A stretch of DNA of 64,000 nucleotides from Rhizoclosmatium globosum (taxonomy: Eukaryota > Chytridiomycota > Chytridiomycetes > Chytridiales > Chytriomycetaceae), in the NCBI GenBank assembly GCA_002104985.1, contig MCGO01000039.1:62001-126000 (forward strand), in the 5' to 3' direction. The position numbers were made by a program, and so were the translations under genes. Of the stretch, positions 23,801 to 35,343 are shown in pieces; within the stretch, counting starts at the first letter, position 1; every line of letters begins with the position of its first letter. A model generated the notes under the pieces. The model saw only the letters and a program-made list of their open reading frames with translations. It made no database searches and had not been told where the DNA came from.

Positions 23801-25453
23801 ATTGCAGACCTCCCAGCTGGAGCCAATATTGTTGGAAGCAAATGGGTGTACAAGTGTAAACTCAATGCAGACAGAACAGTGGAACGATTCAAAGCTCGCC
23901 TAGTTACCCAAGGATTCACCCAACGCTATGGAGTCGACTACACTGAGGTTTACTCACCTGTCATTCGACGTGCAACATTTAGGCTCTTCCTTGCTCTCTG
24001 TGTCCAGAAGCGATGGACAACCCGAATGATTGATATATCATCAGCATACCTTCATGGAGTCCTCCAAGAAGTCATTTTCATGAGACCACCAGCAGGCTAT
24101 GGACTATCAGAAGGACTTGTCCTGCAACTAGTGAAGGGACTGTATGGCTTGAAACAGGCTGGACGACTTTGGTATAACACTCTGGTGTCCCACTTAGTGA
24201 CATCTTGTGGATTCAAACAGTCCAGAGCAGACCCATGCATCTTCTTCAGGAAACGAGGCGCCACAGTCGTGTACTTATTAGCATATGTGGACGACTTAGT
24301 CTTCTTTGGAACTAACAGTGCAGTCATTGACGAGGCAATCTCTGACATCAAAAGCAAGTTCAAGATACGAGACCTTGGAGTTACTACCATGTGCCTCGGC
24401 ATTGAAATTGAGCACTTTGAGGACGGCTCCATCATGATCCACCAGAGCAAGTACATCCAAACCATCTTGGAAAGATTCAAGGACCATCTTGGTGAAGGAC
24501 AGCCCGGCCGCCATCCAAACTATGTTACCAACACTCCCTACCGCACTCAGATTGACCGAAACCAAAGAACCAGTGCACCCCTACCCTCAACCAACTCAAA
24601 AGTTATTGCCCCCCGCTATGAGCCAGACAACAAACTCTATGACCCAACCGAAGACCTCAACTGGGACCAAGAACTATACCAGGAAGCCCTTGGAACCCTA
24701 AACTACCTCACCATAAATACCAGGCCTGATCTCTCAGTTGCACTGTCCCTCTTCTCTACGTTTGCACAAGACCCTGCACAGAAGCATTGGAGGGGACTTA
24801 TGCAAGTGTTCCAGTTTGTCAAGTCCACCAGATTCCAGGGAATCTACTACGACGCCAAGTGCACTGACATTGACCCAATCGGATGTGCAGATGCAGCGTA
24901 TGCCCTCCACCACGATAGCCGATCACAAATAGGATATATGATAACACTTGCAGGAGGCGCCATATCATGGAAATCTGCGAAGCCACCTGCAACCATCATC
25001 TCCTCCACAGAAGCAGAATACATCGCGATTTCAGAACTAGGACGGGAAATCCAAGCCCTGATGAACATCTATGTTGCGTGTGACCTGACACTCCTAGGAC
25101 CCATCAAAGTGTTAGAAGACAATCGAGGAGTATTGGGTATGTGTGTAAGTGACACCTACACCAACCGATCAAAACACATCAACATTCACTACCACCACAT
25201 TCGCGATCTAGTCAAGCATGGAGTCGTGCAGGCAATTGATACACGCAGCAAGAATCAACCAGCTGATGGACTAACAAAGCCCTTATCGTCTGTCAAATTC
25301 CCTGAGTTCTCAAACCAACTTGGACTCCGCACTCTCCCCACTGCTGCCCTACAACGAGTACAAGGATACTTGGAAGAACTGCAACGAGAATCAACAATCA
25401 CTTTGGCTGTAATTCACTCCTGGGGAAAGTGGTGGTCCAATTCAGCTACTTAA
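20852..25453 (+). CDS. copia pol: protease, integrase, reverse transcriptase, RNase H
   Basis: Pol is entered one base back from the gag stop (codons AGT TTT TCT TGA at about 20847-20858). Protease: TVVDTGANSEI (about 21035-21075), then a frame break near 21120 and an intron ending at 21266. Integrase: HKVLGH ... CTDC zinc site, intron 21858-21906, catalytic residues in LHVDVV, RMDKGE and GVAES (D and E 35 apart), intron 22300-22345, intron 22687-22737. A long Gln/Pro/Ser linker holds breaks near 22865 and 23140. RT/RNase H is one clean frame from about 23145 to 25453: FKARLVTQGFTQ, IDISSAYLHG, GLYGLKQAG, YVDDLVFFG, then STEAEYIA and the KHINIHYHHIRD of RNase H. Intron boundaries keep frame except at the protease intron, which I could not resolve. 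Confidence 0.85.
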
Positions 25454-25509
25454 TACTAATATCACTAATCTTATTTATTTACTTATTTATTTAGTATACA
25501 CTTCTTCAG

Positions 25510-25523
25510 AACTTGAGGGGAAG
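25510..25523 (+). other. polypurine tract of copia element
   Basis: AACTTGAGGGGAAG lies directly before the 3' LTR; GAGGGGAAG is a typical plus-strand priming tract. Confidence 0.7.
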
Positions 25524-25605
25524 TGTTGTACGCAAGTTCTGTATTTGTAATAAAGTTTAAGGTTCTTCTCCCGAAACACCCACCCGACCCCGTGCACTTC
25601 CTCTA
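25524..25605 (+). repeat. 3' LTR of copia element
   Basis: Same 82 bp as 18917-18998, with no difference seen by eye, followed at once by the right copy of the target duplication, CATAC (25606-25610). Confidence 0.88.
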
Positions 25606-25610
25606 CATAC

Positions 25611-26757
25611 AGACCTCCTTTGCAATGTTATGATTGAACAGCGAACTCAATTCAATTTTCCTCCAATGTTGCGGTTTGGAATATGTGTTTGGGATTTGGT
25701 TGCTAGTATAACAGCTACTCAGGATTGGGGTCACCATTTTGTTTCTTATTTTCACAATTTGGAACTTTCTTTATTATGATGATCTGGATGGAGAGTGAAC
25801 ATTTCATCAGGGTGGGGTCAACTACCAAAAAAAAAGGGTGAAAATGGTGAATTTGCACTGGAGGCTGCCACTCATGTCCTAGACATCGCATCACCATTGT
25901 TAATTGATTAAATTTGTCGGAACTGCGACCATGCAGTCAGTTGTTGCGTCTTGTGACGTTGACTTTAGACACTTACACCACGTTCAAAAGGCCCATCCCA
26001 TGACGCTCAATACACACATGAAGCATGAAAACGGCAAACACCACTGGGAACGACCAACAATTGCTCCACCATTCTAAAAACATTTCAGTTTAATATATAA
26101 ATGTATCCATAGCTCACCTTGATCAATAATGAGTACTTTTATTTCTTCATTCTTCAAAAATAACTTGGTCATCCAGCTCTGCTGGACACTCCCAAACAAC
26201 TCCTTTATGTCTTTTCATCTCTTGCTTTTACCATCAAAGCTGTTTGCGGCTTTTTTAACCCCGATTTTGGAGGCATTGGTGGTTGAAGTGGGTTTGGCAC
26301 CTTTTTTTGGACACAAGTTCCTTATGACTCAGACCTTAATTAAGAAAAGTGTCTGTTTCCATTTCCTAATGCATTTGAGCGAGTAAAATTGTTATTTTTC
26401 CATTTATTGATTGTGTAGGTATAGAGAAGAAAGAAAACTATCAACTTTCTTTACAGAAGGAAAATAACTTAAGTGTCAGGATAACATCTGCCCCTTTCGC
26501 ACCAAAATGCACCAATACACGGTGGTGTGGCTGAAAAATTTTGGGGGACTGCTTAACTGCCGCGTTTTCGAGTTGATGCCCAAAATTTGTTGAAAGTCAA
26601 AAGAGAACGTGATCGCCTCCCTATTGTTGGATTTAAGCAGTTGTGCCATTTTAACTATTACAACTGTAGGTTGGAATACAGCTTACGAAAAAGTGAGCTT
26701 TCAAAGCTCTGCTTTACTCTTAAAAAAATAAATATATCAGCAGTTGGCAACAAGTCT
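25611..26757 (+). other. right flank of the element, with a truncated copy of the 16988-17392 frame
   Basis: Bases about 25620-25800 read, on the plus strand, a diverged and truncated version of the minus-strand frame at 17392-16988: CNVMIEQRTQFNFPPMLRFG against CNVTIEQRTPFDFPPMLRFG, then VWDLVASITATQDWGH. The copy loses the frame near 25760. From about 25800 to 26757 I see only AT-rich DNA; the 85-codon frame at 26129-26386 is hydrophobic but unsupported. Confidence 0.55.
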
Positions 26758-27476
26758 TTACTGAATATTTCTGCCATTCCTTTGGATGCGACACTGCATT
26801 AAATGATTCCGAAATCTTGAAGTTACAGAGTTGAAAGATCCTCCACAACCAGGGCAGACAGGTCGTGGAGCATTACTGTGAGAAATAATACAGTGTTCCC
26901 GCCAAGTTGAATTCAGTTCCTTGGTGCAGCCATCTCGTCCACCAAAAGGGCAACGCGTGATTCCATGAACACTTTGTAAATGTTTCATGAATCGTGCACT
27001 TGTCGTACCTTGGAATGCGCAAAAGTGACATTTCTTGAAGTCATTCTTCACTAATTCTTTGCTTCGATGAAACTTGAGCGCTTCAATATGAGAATTGAGG
27101 GCGGTTTGCTTTGTTAGAGGTAGGTCCTTGATTGATATCTTCCGAGTATTCTGTGTGGGAGGAGAAGGTGATGCTGCTGTGATTGAGGGGTTGAGGTATG
27201 AATTGACATCCCAACCCAGCGTATCAAGACCGTAATACTCCGAAGTTGAAATGCTTGTTGTTTCATCGACAATGGCCAATGAAGACGGGGAGTTGGATAT
27301 GGTGACATTACCAAGAAGGAAGTTCTCAATGAGAAACTGATTCAAGTCAACTGAATCCAGATTAAATAAAGTCACATGCTGTAGACTGGTACTTGCAGTA
27401 AGACTGGTATGATCTGTGTGGAGTTGGATTTCAAGTGTTAGGAAGAAAGGAACTCACATTGGAAGTTAGGATTCAT
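26758..27476 (-). CDS. C2H2-type zinc-finger protein
   Basis: Probable nuclear DNA-binding protein, 224 aa, from two exons: a 19-nt first exon 27476-27458 (MNPNFQ plus one base) and 27413-26758, with a 44-bp intron (GTGAGT ... CACAG). The N-terminal half is low in recognisable features and acidic/Ser-Thr rich. The C-terminal half has three finger-like units: CHFCAFQGTTSARFMKHLQS...H (C2H2), CPFGGRDGCTKELNSTWREH...H (wider Cys spacing) and CPGCGGSFNSVTSRFRNHLM.C (C2HC). A basic segment (RIQRNGRN) ends the protein. Targets cannot be read from sequence. It lies 287 bp from the 3' end of the Atos gene, same strand. Confidence 0.7.
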
Positions 27477-27763
27477 GACGAAAGAGTACGAAGTAGGACC
27501 GATCATCCTGTTTGAAGGAGAATTGCTCAATTTGTGCCTCGGCGACGGGGAAGAGCCAACTGCGGACGGAGCGGGACCGAACGCGCCGAATGATGGAGAT
27601 CTACCATCTCCTAATTTATTTATTTTCCAGTTCCTCTTCTCCCATTTGTTGAAACAAGTGTGTGCGTTGTTTCCATGAAGTAAAACCGGCGTCAGTCGTT
27701 ACAACTTTCTTTTTTCTTTCACGTCAGTTTCTTCTGAATGCGAGCTTTATTTCACAAAGGGTA

Positions 27764-30700
27764 TCACCGAAAACCTTCCGACCACACGTTATTTCCACTT
27801 ACACTCATACCAACAGTACCAGGTGAAGCGCAATTTTTGGCAGATGGAGACGAGAATGAGGTGGCAGAAGACGAAGCAATTTCAACACCGATTTCGCTCT
27901 CTGGAGTTAGTTCCATCCTTACATCATCCAACACTTCCATCCTCAAGCGACTTCCCAGTTTTTCCCCATTAATTGCTTCTGAAAGAACTCCGCTGCCAGT
28001 TCTTGAACGAGTTCCCAGAGCTTTTGGAGTAGTGGCACCACTTGTGACGGTGCTGGAACTTACACTTCCACTACTTCCCGACATACTCAAAGCCATGCTC
28101 AAGCTCGATTTATGAGAGGGTGGCGGTGGCATCCACATACCAGCAGACTTTTGAGGCTCTTCAACAATGAGCGAAGGCAAAGGTTGTGCAGCAAAGAGAT
28201 CGTGGTCTCCATCGTCGTCATCGTCAACACTTAGAGCCTCTCGCTGCAAAGCACTAGGACGTCGGAAACTCTCTACACTGGCACTCGTTCTTAATATCCG
28301 CTGTGGAGGTTGCTGCGCAGGTGGAGAAGGGTGGTCGAGATTCACACCAGCTAACAAGAGTCAGACAAAATAGAAACATCAAGAAGGTTCAAACTCACCA
28401 AATTGCATCATACTGACACCTAAACTGCTTCTTCTGGGAATACTTCCTGCACCAGCTGTAGCAGATGTGAATCCACCAACACTTCCACCATTCAAACTTC
28501 CTCCACCTCCCAACCAACTACCTCCGCTAAAGCTCCGCCTACTGGGACTGCTACCACTTAAAATTTCTTCACGTCCGCTTAAAATCTTGCCATCATCTCG
28601 TTGCAAAAATACAGGAGTAGCACCGCCAGGTATTTCGATATACTTCGGCTCTCCAGGTCCTTCTGTTATCACTCTACCTTTTTCATCCCCCTCAACGCCC
28701 TTTCCCCCAAACACTACACGAATCTGCCGAGTCAAGTAAACACGCTTCCTACTTGTGCACTGGAAATGAACGTGGATCGCATCTCGCAACCGCTCTTTCC
28801 CAGCGCCCAACTTCCCAACAAAGCATTTTTGCCGCAAGAACGTTTTAGTTCCAGGAGGCATATCCCTAAAATCATATGGCAGCAAGAAGCACTTGACGGC
28901 AGTGCCAACACTATTCTTGACAAGAACTTGAATTTGCCCACGAGGTGGAACTCGCCAGCCGCCAATCCATTCGTCCCTCATTTTCTTGATCTCATCACTC
29001 TCTTCTTCATCAATGAGTCCACTCAACCCTTCTACGTCCACGTTTCCAACATATGGACTTACTCCACCAAACTCTTCGTCAGCACTTCTGCCACCACCCA
29101 ATTCATAAAAACAGGCATCAAATCCAAGTCGAATAGGTTTAACGTTTTTCAATTTTTCGTTCTTGACTTTCCCAACAGCCACAGCATGTAGTTCAGCAGT
29201 AAAACGAACAGGCTTACTCGGGAGGCTCGACATGCGACCGTTTAGGATTGATTCTTCATATGAACCAACTAAAGATCCAGAAAGAAGATCAGACGGAAGA
29301 GCAAAAGAAGTAGAGGGTGAAGGGTGAAGGCTTGGGTTGTGCGGGTTAAAAGCTGATGATGAGGATGAAGAAGAGGGAAATCGGGGCGGCAGTGGATTTG
29401 TGAGATGCTGGGTATAGTTATTGCTCAAGGTATTATTTCGAAGTGGCGGAGTGGTGCTGAAAATGGATGTAAATGACGACGGATGTGATTGCAGAGATAG
29501 GGGTTTGAATTTTGATGACAAGGTGCTTTCTATCGATTCTCGACGCAGCTTATCGCGTGTTTGTATCGATGGCGGAGGGGTATATTCATCTTCAGACTCT
29601 GATTCAGACATTGAGTCATACACTTGAGCAGGACTTCGTGGCTTGTGGCTGTGGTGGTGTGAATATGTAGATGTAGGGCAAATCTAATGACGAGTTTATC
29701 AGTCTCTAAGACTTCTCATTAAGGAAACAAACCTCATCAACAACTTCTAGCCCGTTCTCATCGAGACGAACAATGGGGATGGGTGAAGCAGGAGACGATG
29801 CGGATGAGGAAGCAGCAGAAGGAGATACAGAGCTTGCAGGAGTGGAGGAATAAGGAGTTCCCGAGGGAATATCGGCGGAGGGAAAAGCTGAAACGAGAGA
29901 AAAACAAGGAGCGAGATCAATGCTTGAGACAGAAGCATCATAAACTACTGAGAGATGAAGTATTCCACCGTGAGGAGTTGTTGCTGATTTGAAGCGATAA
30001 GCGCGAAGTTTTGCAGTTGGAGAGAAAGCAGAGACAGAAGTTGAAGAATAGGTATCATCAAGGGAATTATTGGAAGCCGAATCTGAAGAGAGAAGCGAAC
30101 CATCTGCAGTAGATATCCTAAATAAAGTGTTCGATTAATCAGGACCTGGCAAAAGAGGGTACATTAGACGATGGCAAAGACACCTACCTCAGAGACACTC
30201 TATGTGATTGATTCTTTGTTGATGCCGCAACAAATGGATGAAGTGGCAGCAGCCGAATGTGGGAGTACAGAGACTGAGAGAGCAGAATCAAGTCGGTCAG
30301 CTTCGAAGCGGGAACAGCGGCGCCAGGTTCATACGCCACAACCCAGCGCTCAAGCAAACCGACACGGCCCGACACGTCCAGATGAAGCGGAAGAAGCTGT
30401 GTCCAAAACGGCGGCGGAATGTTGAATTGGTGCGATTGTAGTTGTTGTTGTGGTTGTTGTTGTTTGGAGTGTTGACGAGGGGTCTCTGTCGCTGCAGAGC
30501 CAGAAAGAGACGATCGCTGTCGCACAACCATCTGAATAAACTTTGAAACAAAGGCCGCGGCACTCGAGTCAAACTGATTAGGTTGCTCGGTCGGGCTCGC
30601 CGTCGGAGGAAGCGCTGAAATCCCGCGAGAGAGAAGCGACGGCGACTTGCACTTGTCCGTTAAGCTGCTCTCCGTCACCGTCACCGTCTCCGTTTCTGTC

Positions 30701-30864
30701 TCCTTGTACTCGCTGTCACTGCAGCCTTTGCCTGCCGATTCCCCATTTGCTCCACTAAACACACTCGTTGTGCTGTGTGAGGGCATTCTCTTGTTCCAAA
30801 ATTGTTTCAAAGATGATCGTTCACAGAAAACCCTTCTTTTCCTCTCAAAACCATAAGTTCTCAT
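27764..30864 (-). CDS. Atos (FAM214) family protein with N-terminal HORMA-like domain
   Basis: About 977 aa in four exons on the minus strand: 30864-30188, 30117-29733, 29683-28399, 28350-27764; the summed frame is exact. The C-terminal part has the two Atos signatures: SLVGSYEESILNGRMSSLPS followed by FTAELHA (DUF4210), and RVPPRGQIQVLVKNS ... PYDFRDMPPGTKTFLRQ (the chromosome-segregation domain). Animal Atos proteins are nuclear transcription regulators and the fission yeast relative is linked to meiotic chromosome segregation. The N-terminal ~350 residues carry FVSKFIQMVV, FWTQLLPLHLDV, GLLERWVVAYEP and LLSQSLYSHIRLLPLHPF, the arrangement I know from the N-terminus of vertebrate FAM214A, and similar to the Atg13 HORMA domain. 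Most filamentous-fungal homologues I recall lack it. The C-terminus is Ser/Thr/Pro-rich. Confidence 0.82.
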
Positions 30865-30981
30865 TCTTCTCTTTCATATTCTTTATTGAAAGAAAGTACG
30901 TATTCCATCATCCTTGATCAAACACCTCCTAACTTCTACTCCCTCTGACCGCACTAAACACAGTGCACGCCAAAGGGACCT

Positions 30982-31467
30982 TCATAGATCATCTACAATA
31001 GAAGTAACAACATCGGCCCCAGTTAGCAGTACGCTTTCGCGTGCAATGCTCTCGGCCAACGCAACCGGTGTGTTTCCAAGGAACGTTGTTTGAGCAATTG
31101 CATTCAAGCCAGTTGCCGAGTTGGCGAATGCCTGTGCGTTTCGTTGCTGCTGTGAGTTGGACGAGGTGGAAGATGACTGGGAAGATGACGAAGTGGATGA
31201 AAACCCAGTTGATTCTCCCGACGATCCAAAGAATGTCGAAGAAGACGGAGCTGATGAGAACGATCCAAATGAGCTGTTTGGAGATGCTGAGAATGCTTTT
31301 GCTGCAAAGGTTGTGTTTGTCAATCCACCAAACTGAGAGGCCATGTTGCTGACTCCTGCCTGGATTCTCACTCCAACCATTCCAGAGGCTTGTGCACTTG
31401 CTTTTGAAGATGTCGAAAGCCGAGCTCCCGTGGATAGCCGATGCAATAGCCGATGAGAACAGTTCAT
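30982..31467 (-). CDS. Ser-rich small protein, possibly mitochondrial
   Basis: Single-exon frame of 161 aa from ATG 31467 (MNCSHRLLHRLSTGARLSTS). The N-terminus is Arg/Ser/Leu-rich and lacks acidic residues, like a mitochondrial presequence. The middle is a Ser/Gln/Phe-rich tract (SSSSQSSSTSSNSQQQRN), and the end is ordered (AQTTFLGNTPVALAESIARE). I do not recognise a family. It lies 117 bp upstream of the Atos start on the same strand. Confidence 0.45.
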   Translation of the reverse strand: MNCSHRLLHRLSTGARLSTSSKASAQASGMVGVRIQAGVSNMASQFGGLTNTTFAAKAFSASPNSSFGSFSSAPSSSTFFGSSGESTGFSSTSSSSQSSSTSSNSQQQRNAQAFANSATGLNAIAQTTFLGNTPVALAESIARESVLLTGADVVTSIVDDL

Positions 31468-31592
31468 TTTTGTGATCTGTTTTCTTTTTTCCCTTCGGCA
31501 CCTCATATGATTTTGAATAAAACGAAAGTTCTTTTATTTCATATCAAAGGAAAAAGTAAATGAGATCTGTACCGTGTCATTTATACTGTTTG

Positions 31593-32429
31593 TTACAACA
31601 TAAAGATTACGGCCAAGAGTGAGGCTCCCAACATCAGCTTTTCCGCACTAGACTTGGTGGTAGTAGCAGCTGGAGTAGTTGTAGCTGGAGTTCCGGCGGC
31701 AGAGACAAACGGAATTCCGCCAGTTGCAGCCCAAGTCAGAGTGTTTCCTTTAGAATCACCTGGAAGAGAAATACAGTTGGTGTTTGGAAGACCAGCACAT
31801 GGATCAGAAGTCGACTTGACACCGATTAATGCAAGGGCGCTAGGTATTCCAATAGATTAGTTTTTAGGTTTACCGACCAAGATACTCTTACGCGCAGGTT
31901 ACAAGTGGCTTTGCCATGGCATTACAAGCATCATAACACAGAGGCTTTAAGCCAGCCTTTGTGAGAGCAGGACTGAGGTCATTGATCTTAATTGCAGCAT
32001 CAGCGAAAAGAACGTCAGCCACTCTCAATCACAATTTGTAACCTTCAAATTATTGAAGAACGCCGCATCTTCCTCAATCTTACTTGGGTCAGAAGGAAGC
32101 GACCATGTGGCGCCATTACAAGGGCCGAGGGATCCAAAGCAGTAGAGGAGAGGGGCAAGAGTTACGTTAAGGTCTGTCAATCAAATCAGCGATTTTGACA
32201 GGTATGAACTTGTAGGCACTTACTTGGACAGATTTGAAGCGTTGGCATGAACTGATTCAGTGCGGCAGTGGCGGACGTGTTTCCTGAACTGGTGGGAATG
32301 ATGAGGTGAGCAACCCCCCATGAATGCCCATACACAGAGCAATTAGGGCACTTACGCAGTGAATGCAGAAGGAAGCGGTGCCAGGAATCCGCAGTATGGA
32401 TCGGCTGCAGCCATTGGAGTGCACGACAT
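31593..32429 (-). CDS. secreted Cys-paired protein with GPI-anchor-like tail
   Basis: About 201 aa in five exons on the minus strand: 32429-32356, 32288-32224, 32173-32084, 32021-31892, 31839-31593; frame sums exactly. The mature part has regularly spaced Cys (DPYCGFL, LQICPN, LLYCFGSLGPCNG, LKPLCYDACNAM, VTCA, DPCAGLPNTNC). It ends in a Thr/Ala/Pro stretch (ATTTPAATTTKSSAEK) and a hydrophobic tail (LMLGASLLAVIFML), the pattern of a GPI-anchored wall or membrane protein. The start is doubtful: no signal peptide is visible in the first exon, so an upstream exon is probably missed; ATG 32414 is the alternative. It is divergent from the GH31-like gene, only about 175 bp away. Confidence 0.6.
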
Positions 32430-32603
32430 GTTTCGTATTTGAGCGAAGAAATGTGGGAGGCGTCATTGCCTCCTTCCGTCCTCCTTTCTGCCCTTATCTC
32501 ATATTCCGTCCTCCTCAGTTCATTTGTTGTAATGTATTCCCAAAACAAGGGATTCTCGTTATTTTACCCTCGTGTAAATCCCATTCAAATTCATTGAGAA
32601 TTG

Positions 32604-35120
32604 ATGCATATCCAAGTCCTTCCTCTCATACTTTACGCGTGTTTGACGCCTCTGGTCGCAGCGATTGCTGCGACAAATGTCGTAAATTTCAAACAAGTCA
32701 CCGATCATATATTCCAAATTACAACTGCAACAACGTCATCCACAATCTCTTTCCTCCAACCCGACGTAATCCGCCTTCAAACGACGCTCAAACAGACGCC
32801 CGCAGTCGAGACACTTTCAATTGTTTCCAACCATCCGGCGTTTGACACAACTCCAGCCAATGAATATGACCTTCAAGAGACTCAAACTCAATATTTGCTC
32901 ATCGGGCCAGTGTTTACTGTGACAATCACCAAGAAACCATTTTTGGTTGGAGTATATACAAGTAACTCAAAGCAGTCGGTATTTCAGGAGCTGTGGCCTA
33001 TTGATTTTGACGTCGTTGCTGGAACGACCACTCAGTACACTTCCCAACAGAAAAACGGGCAAACTTATGGAGGCGGTATTCAAACCAATGGCTATATCAA
33101 CCAAAGAAATAAGACCATCAACGTATGAACAAGCCAGTTAGCATATGCGAAGCTAATCCGTAAATTAATAGGTACAATATTCAAACACGTCGACTAGCCC
33201 CGCTCCATTATATTTCACAACCTCGAATTATGGTATCCTCAGAAACACTTTTTCAACTGGTATCTACAGCTTTGGAAATACATTGGCCGCAGAGCACAAC
33301 GAAACACAATATGACGCCTACATTCTGCTAGACACAACTGTATCCGGAACGCTTCTTCCTCTATTGAATACTTATACCAAACTCACTGGTCGTAGTCACA
33401 TGCCTCCTATCTCCAGTTTTGGTGTTGGTGATATCAGCTGCTACTCAGATCCATTTAACTTGACGTCTTCAGCGGCACAATACCTCCGACTCGATCTACC
33501 TTTACAGTATATTGTTGCAGGAGATGGTTGTGGCTCGGCTTTATCTCCATCGACTACGCAAAACTATTTAGTTGTTGCGTCGACCTCGTTGGCTGAAACA
33601 AACTTGTCTGTCAGCATTGGTCTTACGCAGACTTTCAACGAATCAACAAGTCAAAACAAGACAAATATTCGTCTACTGGATGGCCAGTCTGCGTCTTCCA
33701 GTTCAGCACAAACTGTTTTGGAGTCATGTGATGCGATAGAAGGAGCTATTGAAAGCAACATTCAACAGCGAGCATTTATTATTGGTGTACAAAATGGTTG
33801 GGCTGGTATCCAAAGAAGTGCGACTGTTCGCGTTAGTGATCAATCCACTTCTTGGGAGTCCATCCGTACTCAGATTCCAGCCATCCAGACTGCGGGTATC
33901 AGTGGATTTTCTTTGGTTTCGACTGAATTGGACATATTCAGCGCAAACTCGCCTGACCAATTTATCCGCGATTTGCAGTGGAAGGTGTTTACCCCAATAT
34001 TTTACATTCGTGGTATCGGAAAGCCATGGGCCTATGGCGAGCCATATACAAGTCATGCAAGACAATATCTTAAACTTAGACAGTCGTTTATCCCCTACTT
34101 ATACACTCTTGCCTACCAAGCCTACACCACTGGAGTTCCAATGGTTCGCCCCATGTCGCTCGAATTTCCAGAACTCCAGCCTTTGTCCCTTCAAACTCCA
34201 ACAATTCAATACCAATTTATGCTTGGGCGTGCTCTCCTTGTTGCTCCAGTTTACACGAATGTTACCCTCCGTGAAAATATTTTCTTACCAAATGGGACTT
34301 GGTTTGATTTCTGGTCTGGCGCAGTCTATAAAGGCGCCAAGACACTTCCAGCATACCATGCAGCGCTTTCCCAGATTCCTCTCTTTGTTAGAACGCCAGC
34401 CATCTTGCCTCAGCTTTCGTTGCCGCCAGTGAACCCGAAAGCACCCTCTTCCTACCCATCATTATTGACTGATCCACTTCAACTCTCCATATATATTATT
34501 CGTGGACAAACGCACTCGTACACTCTGTACTCGGACGATGGTAAAACACAGGCATATCTTGCAACTGCACCAGGTCGTACTGATGGAGTTTATAGTACCC
34601 AAGTCGTGACAGTAGACTGTAAGTTTATTGATATAAACAGGTTTTGCGGTGTATTTAAGCCCTCATAGATGCTACTGCGGCCCATATTTACATCACAATC
34701 AACCCTTTGATCTTCAATGATGAGGTAGCATATCCATCGGCGCCAACTTCCCGTAAATATACGTTGATTCTCTACACCCCTGATACTGTTATCAATTCCA
34801 ACGTAAAGTACATAAAAACCAATAATGGCGGAGTTCAATTTACGTTGGACAACATTTCGAGTGATCAAGAAGCCATGGTGATTGTGTATTTGCGTGAAAA
34901 GAATGATGGCACTCAGGTACAAGGTGGTGGCGTGCATTGGGTCGGAGCGTCGGTTGTCGTAGTGATTTTGTTAGGTGTAATCATATTAATGGTATTTTTT
35001 GAGAAAGCTAAAGACCAACACGACGAAATGAAAAAAGGAAAAGAGGTTATGGCACCAAACGCAGCAGGAGGAGATATTGGCGCGTACCAAAAATTAGAAG
35101 AAGGACAAGAAGACGCTTAA
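32604..35120 (+). CDS. GH31-like membrane protein, likely catalytically altered
   Basis: About 805 aa, exons 32604-33122, 33172-34618, 34669-35120. An N-terminal signal peptide (MHIQVLPLILYACLTPLVAA) leads into a beta-rich region and then a GH31 alpha-glucosidase-like barrel. Family landmarks: ATVRVSDQSTSWESIRTQIP (acid/base region), WKVFTPIFYIRG, YLKLRQSFIPYLYTLAYQAY, GVPMVRPMSLEFPE, GRALLVAPVY, LPNGTWFDFWSGAVYKG. The usual nucleophile motif (WxDMNE-type) is not found; the expected interval (about 33430-33800) holds Ser/Thr-rich sequence instead. A C-terminal TM helix (VVVVILLGVIILMVFF, about 34955-35005) and a charged cytoplasmic tail follow. It is a likely surface-anchored protein that binds rather than hydrolyses glycans; that last step is inference. 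Confidence 0.75.
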
Positions 35121-35343
35121 CCTTTCTTCTTTTTATTGTTTTTATTCCCTTCTTTCCCTTTTTCAGCTGTAAAGAAAATAATTTTTGTGAAAAGTGGTCC
35201 AATCACAAACAAAGGGACACAAGAAACAAAGAACAGTCCCGGTTAGCCACCCCTCCTGCACCAATCTTCAAGTCTCACTGATTCGACCCATATATTTGAC
35301 TTTATCTCTGTTAACGGAATGTAAGATAACACAACGTTTCACA

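Larger units (their letters stand above)
18917..25605 (+). mobile_element. Ty1/copia LTR retrotransposon with introns and 82-bp LTRs
   Basis: A 6,689-bp element bounded by identical 82-bp LTRs and by a 5-bp target duplication CATAC (18912-18916 and 25606-25610). Domain order is copia-type: gag with a CCHC knuckle, protease (DTGAN), integrase (HHCC zinc site and D,D35E), reverse transcriptase (YVDD), RNase H. Integrase lies before RT, which separates copia from gypsy elements. At least five introns with host-like size and splice signals interrupt gag-pol, and about five single-base frame breaks are present (near 20520, 20850, 21120, 22865, 23140). A purine-rich tract precedes the 3' LTR. I could not assign a tRNA primer-binding site. 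Confidence 0.9.

Noticed and set aside
26129..26386. 85-codon hydrophobic plus-strand ORF
   Set aside because: AT-rich region, no splice context, no recognisable domain; Phe/Leu richness is expected from T-rich DNA.
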